From: Marthasterias glacialis
Lineage: Eukaryota; Echinodermata; Asteroidea; Forcipulatida; Asteriidae
Assembly: GCA_911728455.2 (NCBI GenBank)
Contig: OU452227.1
Location: 20,245,431-20,309,430 of the forward strand
Direction: 5' to 3'
DNA: 64,000 bases
This document shows positions 33,792-46,996 of this stretch, in pieces. Within the stretch, counting starts at the first letter, position 1, and each line of letters begins with the position of its first letter. Both the position numbers and the translations under genes were made by a program. The notes beneath the pieces are model-generated. The model had not been told where the DNA came from, searched no databases, and was given only the letters and a program-made list of their open reading frames with translations.

Positions 33792-34773
33792 TTGTTTTCA
33801 CTCTGTTACAGTTTCGTGTACAAAAGTGCCATTAGACAGGCGTTTGAAGCGCATTCGGAGCAGCCCCGCTCCCTGGTAGTTTCAAGGCGGAAGATGGCCC
33901 TGGCTGGCCGGGAAAACCGGATTTTCGGATGCAGGACTATAGCAGCTACCTGCAGGTACAAGAAATTTCTCTCTAGCCCCATTATTTCTGGAGTTATTGG
34001 CCATGGCGCTGCCGACTTCTTTTTTCGTTTTTTTTTTTTTTTTTTGCTGGCTTCAGTCCAGCACACACGTAGCGGCCTTGGCTATTGTTGACGTACACAG
34101 AGCATGGCCGTTTGCACTGGACATCTTCGGGGTGTCCTCACTCCGCGGTCCCTGGCATCCTCCCTGTTAATCCCACAGCCCCAAGACCGGCATTTTCGGA
34201 AAGCCCATGAGCAGGGCTTTCTAACAGTGTCAGACTTGTCAGTTTTCCGCCAATAATTTGGGAGATAGGGCCGTTGCTAAGTTTTGTTTTCACTCTGTTA
34301 CAGTTTCGTGTACAAAAGTGCCATTAGACAGGCGTTTGAAGCGCATTCGGAGCAGCCCCGCTCCCTGGTAGTTTCAAGGCGGAAGATGGCCCTGGCTGGC
34401 CGGGAAAACCGGATTTTCGGATGCAGGACTATGGCAGCTACCTGCAGGTACAAGAAATTTCTCTCTAGCCCCATTATTTCTGGAGTTATTGGCCATGGCG
34501 CTGCCGACTTCTTTTTTAGTTTTTTTTTTTTTTTTGCTGGCTTCAGTCCAGCACACACGTAGCGGCCTTGGCTATTGTTGACGTACACAGAGCATGGCCG
34601 TTTGCACTGGACATCTTCTGGGTGTCCTCACTCCGCGGTCCCTGGCATCCTCCCTGTTAATCCCACAGCCCGAAGACCGGCATTTTCGGAAAGCCCATGA
34701 GCAGGGCTTTCTAACAGTGTCAGACTTGTCAGTTTTCCGCCAATAATTTGGGAGATAGGGCCGTTGCTAAGTT
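33792..34773 (+). repeat. Dimer GGACTATAGCAG unit plus TTTTTTAG unit, copy 1
   Basis: Units 70-71 (492+490 bp). The first carries GGACTATAGCAG; the second carries TTTTTTAG, CTTCTGGGTG and CCCGAAG. The same pair is found at 35754-36735 and, with a modified first unit, at 37227-38208. Confidence 0.85.
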
Positions 34774-35263
34774 TTGTTTTCACTCTGTTACAGTTTCGTG
34801 TACAAAAGTGCCATTAGACAGGCGTTTGAAGCGCATTCGGAGCAGCCCCGCTCCCTGGTAGTTTCAAGGCGGAAGATGGCCCTGGCTGGCCGGGAAAACC
34901 GGATTTTCGGATGCAGGACTATGGCAGCTACCTGCAGGTACAAGAAATTTCTCTCTAGCCCCATTATTTCTGGAGTTATTGGCCATGGCGCTGCCGACTT
35001 CTTTTTTAGTTTTTTTTTTTTTTTTGCTGGCTTCAGTCCAGCACACACGTAGCGGCCTTGGCTATTGTTGACGTACACAGAGCATGGCCGTTTGCACTGG
35101 ACATCTTCTGGGTGTCCTCACTCCGCGGTCCCTGGCATCCTCCCTGTTAATCCCACAGCCCGAAGACCGGCATTTTCGGAAAGCCCATGAGCAGGGCTTT
35201 CTAACAGTGTCAGACTTGTCAGTTTTCCGCCAATAATTTGGGAGATAGGGCCGTTGCTAAGTT
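34284..35263 (+). repeat. Two adjacent, apparently identical 490-bp units (71 and 72)
   Basis: 34284-34773 and 34774-35263 read the same by eye throughout, including the TTTTTTAG margin, the T-run length, CTTCTGGGTG and CAGCCCGAAG. Close relatives start at 36246 and 37719. Identical T-run length points to a very recent single-unit duplication. Confidence 0.85.
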
Positions 35264-35753
35264 TTGTTTTCACTCTGTTACAGTTTCGTGTACAAAAGTG
35301 CCATTAGACAGGCGTTTGAAGCGCATTCGGAGCAGCCCCGCTCCCTGGTAGTTTCAAGGCGGAAGATGGCCCTGGCTGGCCGGGAAAACCGGATTTTCGG
35401 ATGCAGGACTATGGCAGCTACCTGCAGGTACAAGAAATTTCTCTCTAGCCCCATTATTTCTGGAGTTATTGGCCATGGCGCTGCCGACTTCTTTTTTCGT
35501 TTTTTTTTTTTTTTTGCTGGCTTCAGTCCAGCACACACGTAGCGGCCTTGGCTATTGTTGACGTACACAGAGCATGGCCGTTTGCACTGGACATCTTCGG
35601 GGTGTCCTCACTCCGCGGTCCCTGGCATCCTCCCTGTTAATCCCACAGCCCCAAGACCGGCATTTTCGGAAAGCCCATGAGCAGGGCTTTCTAACAGTGT
35701 CAGACTTGTCAGTTTTCCGCCAATAATTTGGGAGATAGGGCCGTTGCTAAGTT

Positions 35754-36735
35754 TTGTTTTCACTCTGTTACAGTTTCGTGTACAAAAGTGCCATTAGACA
35801 GGCGTTTGAAGCGCATTCGGAGCAGCCCCGCTCCCTGGTAGTTTCAAGGCGGAAGATGGCCCTGGCTGGCCGGGAAAACCGGATTTTCGGATGCAGGACT
35901 ATAGCAGCTACCTGCAGGTACAAGAAATTTCTCTCTAGCCCCATTATTTCTGGAGTTATTGGCCATGGCGCTGCCGACTTCTTTTTTCGTTTTTTTTTTT
36001 TTTTTTTGCTGGCTTCAGTCCAGCACACACGTAGCGGCCTTGGCTATTGTTGACGTACACAGAGCATGGCCGTTTGCACTGGACATCTTCGGGGTGTCCT
36101 CACTCCGCGGTCCCTGGCATCCTCCCTGTTAATCCCACAGCCCCAAGACCGGCATTTTCGGAAAGCCCATGAGCAGGGCTTTCTAACAGTGTCAGACTTG
36201 TCAGTTTTCCGCCAATAATTTGGGAGATAGGGCCGTTGCTAAGTTTTGTTTTCACTCTGTTACAGTTTCGTGTACAAAAGTGCCATTAGACAGGCGTTTG
36301 AAGCGCATTCGGAGCAGCCCCGCTCCCTGGTAGTTTCAAGGCGGAAGATGGCCCTGGCTGGCCGGGAAAACCGGATTTTCGGATGCAGGACTATGGCAGC
36401 TACCTGCAGGTACAAGAAATTTCTCTCTAGCCCCATTATTTCTGGAGTTATTGGCCATGGCGCTGCCGACTTCTTTTTTAGTTTTTTTTTTTTTTTTGCT
36501 GGCTTCAGTCCAGCACACACGTAGCGGCCTTGGCTATTGTTGACGTACACAGAGCATGGCCGTTTGCACTGGACATCTTCTGGGTGTCCTCACTCCGCGG
36601 TCCCTGGCATCCTCCCTGTTAATCCCACAGCCCGAAGACCGGCATTTTCGGAAAGCCCATGAGCAGGGCTTTCTAACAGTGTCAGACTTGTCAGTTTTCC
36701 GCCAATAATTTGGGAGATAGGGCCGTTGCTAAGTT
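35754..36735 (+). repeat. Dimer GGACTATAGCAG unit plus TTTTTTAG unit, copy 2
   Basis: Units 74-75, the same lengths and markers as 33792-34773, shifted 1,962 bp. Confidence 0.85.
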
Positions 36736-37226
36736 TTGTTTTCACTCTGTTACAGTTTCGTGTACAAAAGTGCCATTAGACAGGCGTTTGAAGCGCATTC
36801 GGAGCAGCCCCGCTCCCTGGTAGTTTCAAGGCGGAAGATGGCCCTGGCTGGCCGGGAAAACCGGATTTTCGGATGCAGGACTATGGCAGCTACCTGCAGG
36901 TACAAGAAATTTCTCTCTAGCCCCATTATTTCTGGAGTTATTGGCCATGGCGCTGCCGACTTCTTTTTTCGTTTTTTTTTTTTTTTTTGCTGGCTTCAGT
37001 CCAGCACACACGTAGCGGCCTTGGCTATTGTTGACGTACACAGAGCATGGCCGTTTGCACTGGACATCTTCGGGGTGTCCTCACTCCGCGGTCCCTGGCA
37101 TCCTCCCTGTTAATCCCACAGCCCCAAGACCGGCATTTTCGGAAAGCCCATGAGCAGGGCTTTCTAACAGTGTCAGACTTGTCAGTTTTCCGCCAATAAT
37201 TTGGGAGATAGGGCCGTTGCTAAGTT

Positions 37227-38208
37227 TTGTTTTCACTCTGTTACAGTTTCGTGTACAAAAGTGCCATTAGACAGGCGTTTGAAGCGCATTCGGAGCAGCC
37301 CCGCTCCCTGGTAGTTTCAAGGCGGAAGATGGCCCTGGCTGGCCGGGAAAACCGGATTTTCGGATGCAGGACTATAGCAGCTACCTGCAGGTACAAGAAA
37401 TTTCTCTCTAGCCCCATTACTTCTGGAGTTATTGGCCATGGCGCTGCCGACTTCTTTTTTAGTTTTTTTTTTTTTTTTTTGCTGGCTTCAGTCCAGCACA
37501 CACGTAGCGGCCTTGGCTATTGTTGACGTACACAGAGCATGGCCGTTTGCACTGGACATCTTCGGGGTGTCCTCACTCCGCGGTCCCTGGCATCCTCCCT
37601 GTTAATCCCACAGCCCCAAGACCAGCATTTTCGGAAAGCCCATGAGCAGGGCTTTCTAACAGTGTCAGACTTGTCAGTTTTCCGCCAATAATTTGGGAGA
37701 TAGGGCCGTTGCTAAGTTTTGTTTTCACTCTGTTACAGTTTCGTGTACAAAAGTGCCATTAGACAGGCGTTTGAAGCGCATTCGGAGCAGCCCCGCTCCC
37801 TGGTAGTTTCAAGGCGGAAGATGGCCCTGGCTGGCCGGGAAAACCGGATTTTCGGATGCAGGACTATGGCAGCTACCTGCAGGTACAAGAAATTTCTCTC
37901 TAGCCCCATTATTTCTGGAGTTATTGGCCATGGCGCTGCCGACTTCTTTTTTAGTTTTTTTTTTTTTTTTGCTGGCTTCAGTCCAGCACACACGTAGCGG
38001 CCTTGGCTATTGTTGACGTACACAGAGCATGGCCGTTTGCACTGGACATCTTCTGGGTGTCCTCACTCCGCGGTCCCTGGCATCCTCCCTGTTAATCCCA
38101 CAGCCCGAAGACCGGCATTTTCGGAAAGCCCATGAGCAGGGCTTTCTAACAGTGTCAGACTTGTCAGTTTTCCGCCAATAATTTGGGAGATAGGGCCGTT
38201 GCTAAGTT
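37227..38208 (+). repeat. Dimer GGACTATAGCAG unit plus TTTTTTAG unit, copy 3 (modified)
   Basis: Units 77-78. The first unit has GGACTATAGCAG but also a TTTTTTAG margin, CATTACTTCTGG and AGACCAGCATTTT. It therefore combines markers that are separate in the other copies, consistent with exchange or conversion between neighbouring units. Confidence 0.8.
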
Positions 38209-40656
38209 TTGTTTTCACTCTGTTACAGTTTCGTGTACAAAAGTGCCATTAGACAGGCGTTTGAAGCGCATTCGGAGCAGCCCCGCTCCCTGGTAGTTTC
38301 AAGGCGGAAGATGGCCCTGGCTGGCCGGGAAAACCGGATTTTCGGATGCAGGACTATGGCAGCTACCTGCAGGTACAAGAAATTTCTCTCTAGCCCCATT
38401 ATTTCTGGAGTTATTGGCCATGGCGCTGCCGACTTCTTTTTTCGTTTTTTTTTTTTTTTTTTTTGCTGGCTTCAGTCCAGCACACACGTAGCGGCCTTGG
38501 CTATTGTTGACGTACACAGAGCATGGCCGTTTGCACTGGACATCTTCGGGGTGTCCTCACTCCGCGGTCCCTGGCATCCTCCCTGTTAATCCCACAGCCC
38601 CAAGACCGGCATTTTCGGAAAGCCCATGAGCAGGGCTTTCTAACAGTGTCAGACTTGTCAGTTTTCCGCCAATAATTTGGGAGATAGGGCCGTTGCTAAG
38701 TTTTGTTTTCACTCTGTTACAGTTTCGTGTACAAAAGTGCCATTAGACAGGCGTTTGAAGCGCATTCGGAGCAGCCCCGCTCCCTGGTAGTTTCAAGGCG
38801 GAAGATGGCCCTGGCTGGCCGGGAAAACCGGATTTTCGGATGCAGGACTATGGCAGCTACCTGCAGGTACAAGAAATTTCTCTCTAGCCCCATTATTTCT
38901 GGAGTTATTGGCCATGGCGCTGCCGACTTCTTTTTTAGTTTTTTTTTTTTTTTTTGCTGGCTTCAGTCCAGCACACACGTAGCGGCCTTGGCTATTGTTG
39001 ACGTACACAGAGCATGGCCGTTTGCACTGGACATCTTCTGGGTGTCCTCACTCCGCGGTCCCTGGCATCCTCCCTGTTAATCCCACAGCCCGAAGACCGG
39101 CATTTTCGGAAAGCCCATGAGCAGGGCTTTCTAACAGTGTCAGACTTGTCAGTTTTCCGCCAATAATTTGGGAGATAGGGCCGTTGCTAAGTTTTGTTTT
39201 CACTCTGTTACAGTTTCGTGTACAAAAGTGCCATTAGACAGGCGTTTGAAGCGCATTCGGAGCAGCCCCGCTCCCTGGTAGTTTCAAGGCGGAAGATGGC
39301 CCTGGCTGGCCGGGAAAACCGGATTTTCGGATGCAGGACTATGGCAGCTACCTGCAGGTACAAGAAATTTCTCTCTAGCCCCATTATTTCTGGAGTTATT
39401 GGCCTTGGCGCTGCCGACTTCTTTTTTCGTTTTTTTTGCTGGTTTCAGTCCAGCACACACGTAGCGGCCTTGGCTATTGTTGACGTACACAGAGCATGGC
39501 CGTTTGCACTGGACATCTTCGGGGTGTCCTCACTCCGCGGTCCCTGGCATCCTCCCTGTTAATTCCACAGCCCCAAGACCGGCATTTTCGGAAAGCCCAT
39601 GAGCAGGGCTTTCTAACAGTGTCAGACTTGTCAGTTTTCCGCCAATAATTTGGGAGATAGGGCCGTTGCTAAGTTTTGTTTTCACTCTGTTACAGTTTCG
39701 TGTACAAAAGTGCCATTAGACAGGCGTTTGAAGCGCATTCGGAGCAGCCCCGCTCCCTGGTAGTTTCAAGGCGGAAGATGGCCCTGGCTGGCCGGGAAAA
39801 CCGGATTTTCGGATGCAGGACTATGGCAGCTACCTGCAGGTACAAGAAATTTCTCTCTAGCCCCATTATTTCTGGAGTTATTGGCCATGGCGCTGCCGAC
39901 TTCTTTTTTCGTTTTTTTTTTTTTTTTGCTGGCTTCAGTCCAGCACACACGTAGCGGCCTTGGCTATTGTTGACGTACACAGAGCATGGCCGTTTGCACT
40001 GGACATCTTCGGGGTGTCCTCACTCCGCGGTCCCTGGCATCCTCCCTGTTAATCCCACAGCCCCAAGACCGGCATTTTCGGAAAGCCCATGAGCAGGGCT
40101 TTCTAACAGTGTCAGACTTGTCAGTTTTCCGCCAATAATTTGGGAGATAGGGCCGTTGCTAAGTTTTGTTTTCACTCTGTTACAGTTTCGTGTACAAAAG
40201 TGCCATTAGACAGGCGTTTGAAGCGCATTCGGAGCAGCCCCGCTCCCTGGTAGTTTCAAGGCGGAAGATGGCCCTGGCTGGCCGGGAAAACCGGATTTTC
40301 GGATGCAGGACTATGGCAGCTACCTGCAGGTACAAGAAATTTCTCTCTAGCCCCATTATTTCTGGAGTTATTGGCCATGGCGCTGCCGACTTCTTTTTTA
40401 GTTTTTTTTTTTTTTTTTGCTGGCTTCAGTCCAGCACACACGTAGCGGCCTTGGCTATTGTTGACGTACACAGAGCATGGCCGTTTGCACTGGACATCTT
40501 CGGGGTGTCCTCACTCCGCGGTCCCTGGCATCCTCCCTGTTATTCCCACAGCCCCAAGACCGGCATTTTCGGAAAGCCCATGAGCAGGGCTTTCTAACAG
40601 TGTCAGACTTGTCAGTTTTCCGCCAATAATTTGGGAGATAGGGCCGTTGCTAAGTT

Positions 40657-41145
40657 TTGTTTTCACTCTGTTACAGTTTCGTGTACAAAAGTGCCATTAG
40701 ACAGGCGTTTGAAGCGCATTCGGAGCAGCCCCGCTCCCTGGTAGTTTCAAGGCGGACGATGGCCCTGGCTGGCCGGGAAAACCGGATTTTCGGATGCAGG
40801 ACTATGGCAGCTACCTGCAGGTACAAGAAATTTCTCTCTAGCCCCATTATTTCTGGAGTTATTGGCCATGGCGCTGCCGACTTCTTTTTTATTTATTTTT
40901 TTTTTTGCTGGCTTCAGTCCAGCACACACGTAGCGGCCTTGGCTATTGTTGACGTACACAGAGCATGGCCGTTTGCACTGGACATCTTGGGGGATGTCCT
41001 CACTCCGCGGTCCCTGGCATCCTCCCTGTTAATCCCACAGCCCGAAGACCGGCATTTTCGGAAAGCCCATGAGCAGGGCTTTCTAACAGTGTCAGACTTG
41101 TCAGTTTTCCGCCAATAATTTGGGAGATAGGGCCGTTGCTAAGTT
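40657..41145 (+). repeat. Unit 84 with A-interrupted T tract
   Basis: The tract reads TTTTTTATTTATTTTTTT and the unit has GGCGGACGATGG and CTTGGGGGATGTCC (one extra base). The unit at 47982-48471 has a related tract with two interrupting A bases and CTTGGGGGTGTCC, so the two probably share an ancestor. Confidence 0.75.
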
Positions 41146-42111
41146 TTGTTTTCACTCTGTTACAGTTTCGTGTACAAAAGTGCCATTAGACAGGCGTTTG
41201 AAGCGCATTCGGAGCAGCCCCGCTCCCTGGTAGTTTCAAGGCGGAAGATGGCCCTGGCTGGCCGGGAAAACCGGATTTTCGGATGCAGGACTATGGCAGC
41301 TACCTGCAGGTACAAGAAATTTCTCTCTAGCCCCATTATTTCTGGAGTTATTGGCCTTGGCGCTGCCGACTTCTTTTTTTGTATTTTTTTGCTGGTTTCA
41401 GTCCAGCACACCCGTAGCGGCCTTGGCTATTGTTGACGTACACAGAGCATGGCCGTTTGCACTGGACATCTTCGGGGTGTCCTCACTCCGCGGTCCCTGG
41501 CATCCTCCCTGTTAATCCCACAGCCCCAAGACCGGCATTTTCGGAAAGCCCATGAGCAGGGCTTTCTAACAGTGTCAGACTTGTCAGTTTTCCGCCAATA
41601 ATTTGGGAGATAGGGCCGTTGCTAAGTTTTGTTTTCACTCTGTTACAGTTTCGTGTACAAAAGTGCCATTAGACAGGCGTTTGAAGCGCATTCGGAGCAG
41701 CCCCGCTCCCTGGTAGTTTCAAGGCGGAAGATGGCCCTGGCTGGCCGGGAAAACCGGATTTCCGGATGCAGGACTATGGCGGCCACCTGCAGGTACAAGA
41801 ATTTTTTCTCTAGCCCCATTATTTCTGGAGTTATTGGCCGTGGCGCTGCCGACTTCTTTTTTTGTATTTTTTTGCTGGTTTCAGTCCAGCACACCCGTAG
41901 CGGCCTTGGCTATTGTTGACGTACACAGAGCATGGCCGTTTGCACTGGACATCTTCGGGGTGTCCTCACTCCGCGGTCCCTGGCATCCTCCCTGTTAATC
42001 CCACAGCCCCAAGACCGGCATTTTCGGAAAGCCCATGAGCAGGGCTTTCTAACAGTGTCAGACTTGTCAGTTTTCCGCCAATAATTTGGGAGATAGGGCC
42101 GTTGCTAAGTT

Positions 42112-43087
42112 TTGTTTTCACTCTGTTACAGTTTCGTGTACAAAAGTGCCATTAGACAGGCGTTTGAAGCGCATTCGGAGCAGCCCCGCTCCCTGGTAGT
42201 TTCAAGGCGGCAGATGGCCCTGGCTGGCCGGGAAAACCGGATTTTCGGATGCAGGACTATGGCAGCTACCTGCAGGTACAAGAAATTTCTCTCTAGCCCC
42301 ATTATTTCTGGAGTTATTGGCCATGGCGCTGCCGACTTCTTTATTCGGTTTTTTTTTTTTTTTTTTGCTGGCTTCAGTCCAGCACACACGTAGCGGCCTT
42401 GGCTATTGTTGACGTACACAGAGCATGGCCGTTTGCACTGGACATCTTCTGGGTGTCTTCACTCCGCGGTCCCTGGCATCCTCCCTGTTAATCCCACAGC
42501 CCGAAGACCGGCATTTTCGGAAAGCCCATGAGCAGGGCTTTCTGACAGTGTCAGACTTGTCAATTTTCTGCCAATAATTTGGGAGATAGGGCCGTTGCTA
42601 AGTTTTGTTTTCACTCTGTTACGGTTTCGTGTACAAAAGTGCCATTAGACAGGCGTTTGAAGCGTATTCGGAGCAGCCCCGCTCCCTGGTAGTTTCAAGG
42701 CGGAAGATGGCCCTGCCTGGCCGGGAAAACCGGATTTTCGGATGCAGGACTATGGCAGCTACCTGCAGGTACAAGAATTTTTTCTCTAGCCCCATTATTT
42801 CTGGAGTTATTGGCCGTGGCGCTGCCGACTTCTTTTTTTGTATTTTTTTGCTGGTTTCAGTCCAGCACACCCGTAGCGGCCTTGGCTATTGTTGACGTAC
42901 ACAGAGCATGGCCGTTTGCACTGGACATCTTCGGGGTGTCCTCACTCCGCGGTCCCTGGCATCCTCCCTGTTAATCCCACAGCCCCAAGACCGGCATTTT
43001 CGGAAAGCCCATGAGCAGGGCTTTCTAACAGTGTCAGACTTGTCAGTTTTCCGCCAATAATTTGGGAGATAGGGCCGTTGCTAAGTT
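42112..43087 (+). repeat. 976-bp dimer TTATTCGG / GCGTATTCGG, copy 1
   Basis: Units 87-88. The first has TTTATTCGGTTT, CTTCTGGGTGTCTTCAC, TTTCTGACAGTG and CAATTTTCTGCC; the second has TTACGGTTTC, AAGCGTATTCGG, CCCTGCCTGG, AAGAATTTTTTCTC and TTGTATTTTTTT. Copies follow at 44553-45528 and 46022-46996. Confidence 0.88.
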
Positions 43088-44552
43088 TTGTTTTCACTCT
43101 GTTACAGTTTCGTGTACAAAAGTGCCATTAGACAGGCGTTTGAAGCGCATTCGGAGCAGCCCCGCTCCCTGGTAGTTTCAAGGCGGAAGATGGCCCTGGC
43201 TGGCCGGGAAAACCGGATTTTCGGATGCAGGACTATGGCAGCTACCTGCAGGTACAAGAAATTTCTCTCTAGCCCCATTATTTCTGGAGTTATTGGCCAT
43301 GGCGCTGCCGACTTCTTTTTTAGTTTTTTTTTTTTTTTTTGCTGGCTTCAGTCCAGCACACACGTAGCGGCCTTGGCTATTGTTGACGTACACAGAGCAT
43401 GGCCGTTTGCACTGGACATCTTCGGGGTGTCCTCACTCCGCGGTCCCTGGCATCCTCCCTGTTAATCCCACAGCCCCAAGACCGGCATTTTCGGAAAGCC
43501 CATGAGCAGGGCTTTCTAACAGTGTCAGACTTGTCAATTTTCTGCCAATAATTTGGGAGATAGGGCCGTTGCTAAGTTTTGTTTTCACTCTGTTACGGTT
43601 TCGTGTACAAAAGTGCCATTAGACAGGCGTTTGAAGCGCATTCGGAGCAGCCCCGCTCCCTGGTAGTTTCAAGGCGGAAGATGGCCCTGGCTGGCCGGGA
43701 AAACCGGATTTTCGGATGCAGGACTATGGCAGCTACCTGCAGGTACAAGAATTTTTTCTCTAGCCCCATTATTTCTGGAGTTATTGGCCGTGGCGCTGCC
43801 GACTTCTTTTTTTGTATTTTTTTGCTGGTTTCAGTCCAGCACACCCGTAGCGGCCTTGGCTATTGTTGACGTACACAGAGCATGGCCGTTTGCACTGGAC
43901 ATCTTCGGGGTGTCCTCACTCCGCGGTCCCTGGCATCCTCCCTGTTAATCCCACAGCCCCAAGACCGGCATTTTCGGAAAGCCCATGAGCAGGGCTTTCT
44001 AACAGTGTCAGACTTGTCAGTTTTCCGCCAATAATTTGGGAGATAGGGCCGTTGCTAAGTTTTGTTTTCACTCTGTTACAGTTTCGTGTACAAAAGTGCC
44101 ATTAGACAGGCGTTTGAAGCGCATTCGGAGCAGCCCCGCTCCCTGGTAGTTTCAAGGCGGAAGATGGCCCTGGCTGGCCGGGAAAACCGGATTTTCGGAT
44201 GCAGGACTATGGCAGCTACCTGCAGGTACAAGAAATTTTCCTCTAGCCCCATTATTTCTGGAGTTATTGGCCATGGCGCTGCCGACTTCTTTTTTAGTTT
44301 TTTTTTTTTTTTTTGCTGGCTTCAGTCCAGCACACACGTAGCGGCCTTGGCTATTGTTGACGTACACAGAGCATGGCCGTTTGCACTGGACATCTTCGGG
44401 GTGTCCTCACTCCGCGGTCCCTGGCATCCTCCCTGTTAATCCCACAGCCCCAAGACCGGCATTTTCGGAAAGCCCATGAGCAGGGCTTTCTAACAGTGTC
44501 AGACTTGTCAGTTTTCCGCCAATAATTTGGGAGATAGGGCCGTTGCTAAGTT

Positions 44553-45528
44553 TTGTTTTCACTCTGTTACAGTTTCGTGTACAAAAGTGCCATTAGACAG
44601 GCGTTTGAAGCGCATTCGGAGCAGCCCCGCTCCCTGGTAGTTTCAAGGCGGAAGATGGCCCTGGCTGGCCGGGAAAACCGGATTTTCGGATGCAGGACTA
44701 TGGCAGCTACCTGCAGGTACAAGAAATTTCTCTCTAGCCCCATTATTTCTGGAGTTATTGGCCATGGCGCTGCCGACTTCTTTATTCGGTTTTTTTTTTT
44801 TTTTTTTGCTGGCTTCAGTCCAGCACACACGTAGCGGCCTTGGCTATTGTTGACGTACACAAGGCATGGCCGTTTGCACTGGACATCTTCTGGGTGTCTT
44901 CACTCCGCGGTCCCTGGCATCCTCCCTGTTAATCCCACAGCCCGAAGACCGGCATTTTCGGAAAGCCCATGAGCAGGGCTTTCTGACAGTGTCAGACTTG
45001 TCAATTTTCTGCCAATAATTTGGGAGATAGGGCCGTTGCTAAGTTTTGTTTTCACTCTGTTACGGTTTCGTGTACAAAAGTGCCATTAGACAGGCGTTTG
45101 AAGCGTATTCGGAGCAGCCCCGCTCCCTGGTAGTTTCAAGGCGGAAGATGGCCCTGCCTGGCCGGGAAAACCGGATTTTCGGATGCAGGACTATGGCAGC
45201 TACCTGCAGGTACAAGAATTTTTTCTCTAGCCCCATTATTTCTGGAGTTATTGGCCGTGGCGCTGCCGACTTCTTTTTTTGTATTTTTTTGCTGGTTTCA
45301 GTCCAGCACACCCGTAGCGGCCTTGGCTATTGTTGACGTACACAGAGCATGGCCGTTTGCACTGGACATCTTCGGGGTGTCCTCACTCCGCGGTCCCTGG
45401 CATCCTCCCTGTTAATCCCACAGCCCCAAGACCGGCATTTTCGGAAAGCCCATGAGCAGGGCTTTCTAACAGTGTCAGACTTGTCAGTTTTTCGCCAATA
45501 ATTTGGGAGATAGGGCCGTTGCTAAGTT
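44553..45528 (+). repeat. 976-bp dimer TTATTCGG / GCGTATTCGG, copy 2
   Basis: Units 92-93, the same length and marker order as 42112-43087. A private change is GTACACAAGGCATGG for GTACACAGAGCATGG. Confidence 0.88.
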
Positions 45529-46021
45529 TTGTTTTCACTCTGTTACAGTTTCGTGTACAAAAGTGCCATTAGACAGGCGTTTGAAGCGCATTCGGAGCAG
45601 CCCCGCTCCCTGGTAGTTTCAAGGCGGAAGATGGCCCTGGCTGGCCGGGAAAACCGGATTTTCGGATGCAGGACTATGGCAGCTACCTGCAGGTACAAGA
45701 AATTTCTCTCTAGCCCCATTATTTCTGGAGTTATTGGCCATGGCGCTGCCGACTTCTTTATTCGGTTTTTTTTTTTTTTTTTTGCTGGCTTCAGTCCAGC
45801 ACACACGTAGCGGCCTTGGCTATTGTTGACGTACACAGAGCATGGCCGTTTGCACTGGACATCTTCTGGGTGTCTTCACTCCGCGGTCCCTGGCATCCTC
45901 CCTGTTAATCCCACAGCCCCAAGACCGGCATTTTCGGAAAGCCCATGAGCAGGGCTTTCTGACAGTGTCAGACTTGTCAATTTTCTGCCAATAATTTGGG
46001 AGATAGGGCCGTTGCTAAGTT

Positions 46022-46996
46022 TTGTTTTCACTCTGTTACAGTTTCGTGTACAAAAGTGCCATTAGACAGGCGTTTGAAGCGCATTCGGAGCAGCCCCGCT
46101 CCCTGGTAGTTTCAAGGCGGAAGATGGCCCTGGCTGGCCGGGAAAACCGGATTTTCGGATGCAGGACTATGGCAGCTACCTGCAGGTACAAGAAATTTCT
46201 CTCTAGCCCCATTATTTCTGGAGTTATTGGCCATGGCGCTGCCGACTTCTTTATTCGGTTTTTTTTTTTTTTTTTGCTGGCTTCAGTCCAGCACACACGT
46301 AGCGGCCTTGGCTATTGTTGACGTACACAGAGCATGGCCGTTTGCACTGGACATCTTCTGGGTGTCTTCACTCCGCGGTCCCTGGCATCCTCCCTGTTAA
46401 TCCCACAGCCCGAAGACCGGCATTTTCGGAAAGCCCATGAGCAGGGCTTTCTGACAGTGTCAGACTTGTCAATTTTCTGCCAATAATTTGGGAGATAGGG
46501 CCGTTGCTAAGTTTTGTTTTCACTCTGTTACGGTTTCGTGTACAAAAGTGCCATTAGACAGGCGTTTGAAGCGTATTCGGAGCAGCCCCGCTCCCTGGTA
46601 GTTTCAAGGCGGAAGATGGCCCTACCTGGCCGGGAAAACCGGATTTTCGGATGCAGGACTATGGCAGCTACCTGCAGGTACAAGAATTTTTTCTCTAGCC
46701 CCATTATTTCTGGAGTTATTGGCCGTGGCGCTGCCGACTTCTTTTTTTGTATTTTTTTGCTGGTTTCAGTCCAGCACACCCGTAGCGGCCTTGGCTATTG
46801 TTGACGTACACAGAGCATGGCCGTTTGCACTGGACATCTTCGGGGTGTCCTCACTCCGCGGTCCCTGGCATCCTCCCTGTTAATCCCACAGCCCCAAGAC
46901 CGGCATTTTCGGAAAGCCCATGAGCAGGGCTTTCTAACAGTGTCAGACTTGTCAGTTTTCCGCCAATAATTTGGGAGATAGGGCCGTTGCTAAGTT
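46022..46996 (+). repeat. 975-bp dimer TTATTCGG / GCGTATTCGG, copy 3
   Basis: Units 95-96, one T shorter than copies 1 and 2, with CCCTACCTGG for CCCTGCCTGG in the second unit. Confidence 0.87.

Larger units (their letters stand above)
29848..39193 (+). repeat. Array domain 3: homogeneous long-T units 62-80
   Basis: Unit starts: 29848, 30345, 30839, 31333, 31824, 32318, 32809, 33302, 33792, 34284, 34774, 35264, 35754, 36246, 36736, 37227, 37719, 38209, 38703. Every unit is 490-497 bp and none belongs to the 482-483-bp short-T class that is frequent on both sides. Most units carry GGCCATGGCG before the T tract. From unit 71 on, a subset has TTTTTTAGTTT where other units have TTTTTTCGTTT. Units at 33792, 35754 and 37227 share GGACTATAGCAG for the usual GGACTATGGCAG. 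This is the least structured and apparently the most recently homogenised part of the array. Confidence 0.85.

Noticed and set aside
40166-41118. Longer open frames at 40166 (143 codons) and 40657 (153 codons) as special genes
   Set aside because: They arise from one stop-codon substitution (TAATCCC to TATTCCC) and one extra base (CTTGGGGGATG), respectively. They are accidents of individual units.
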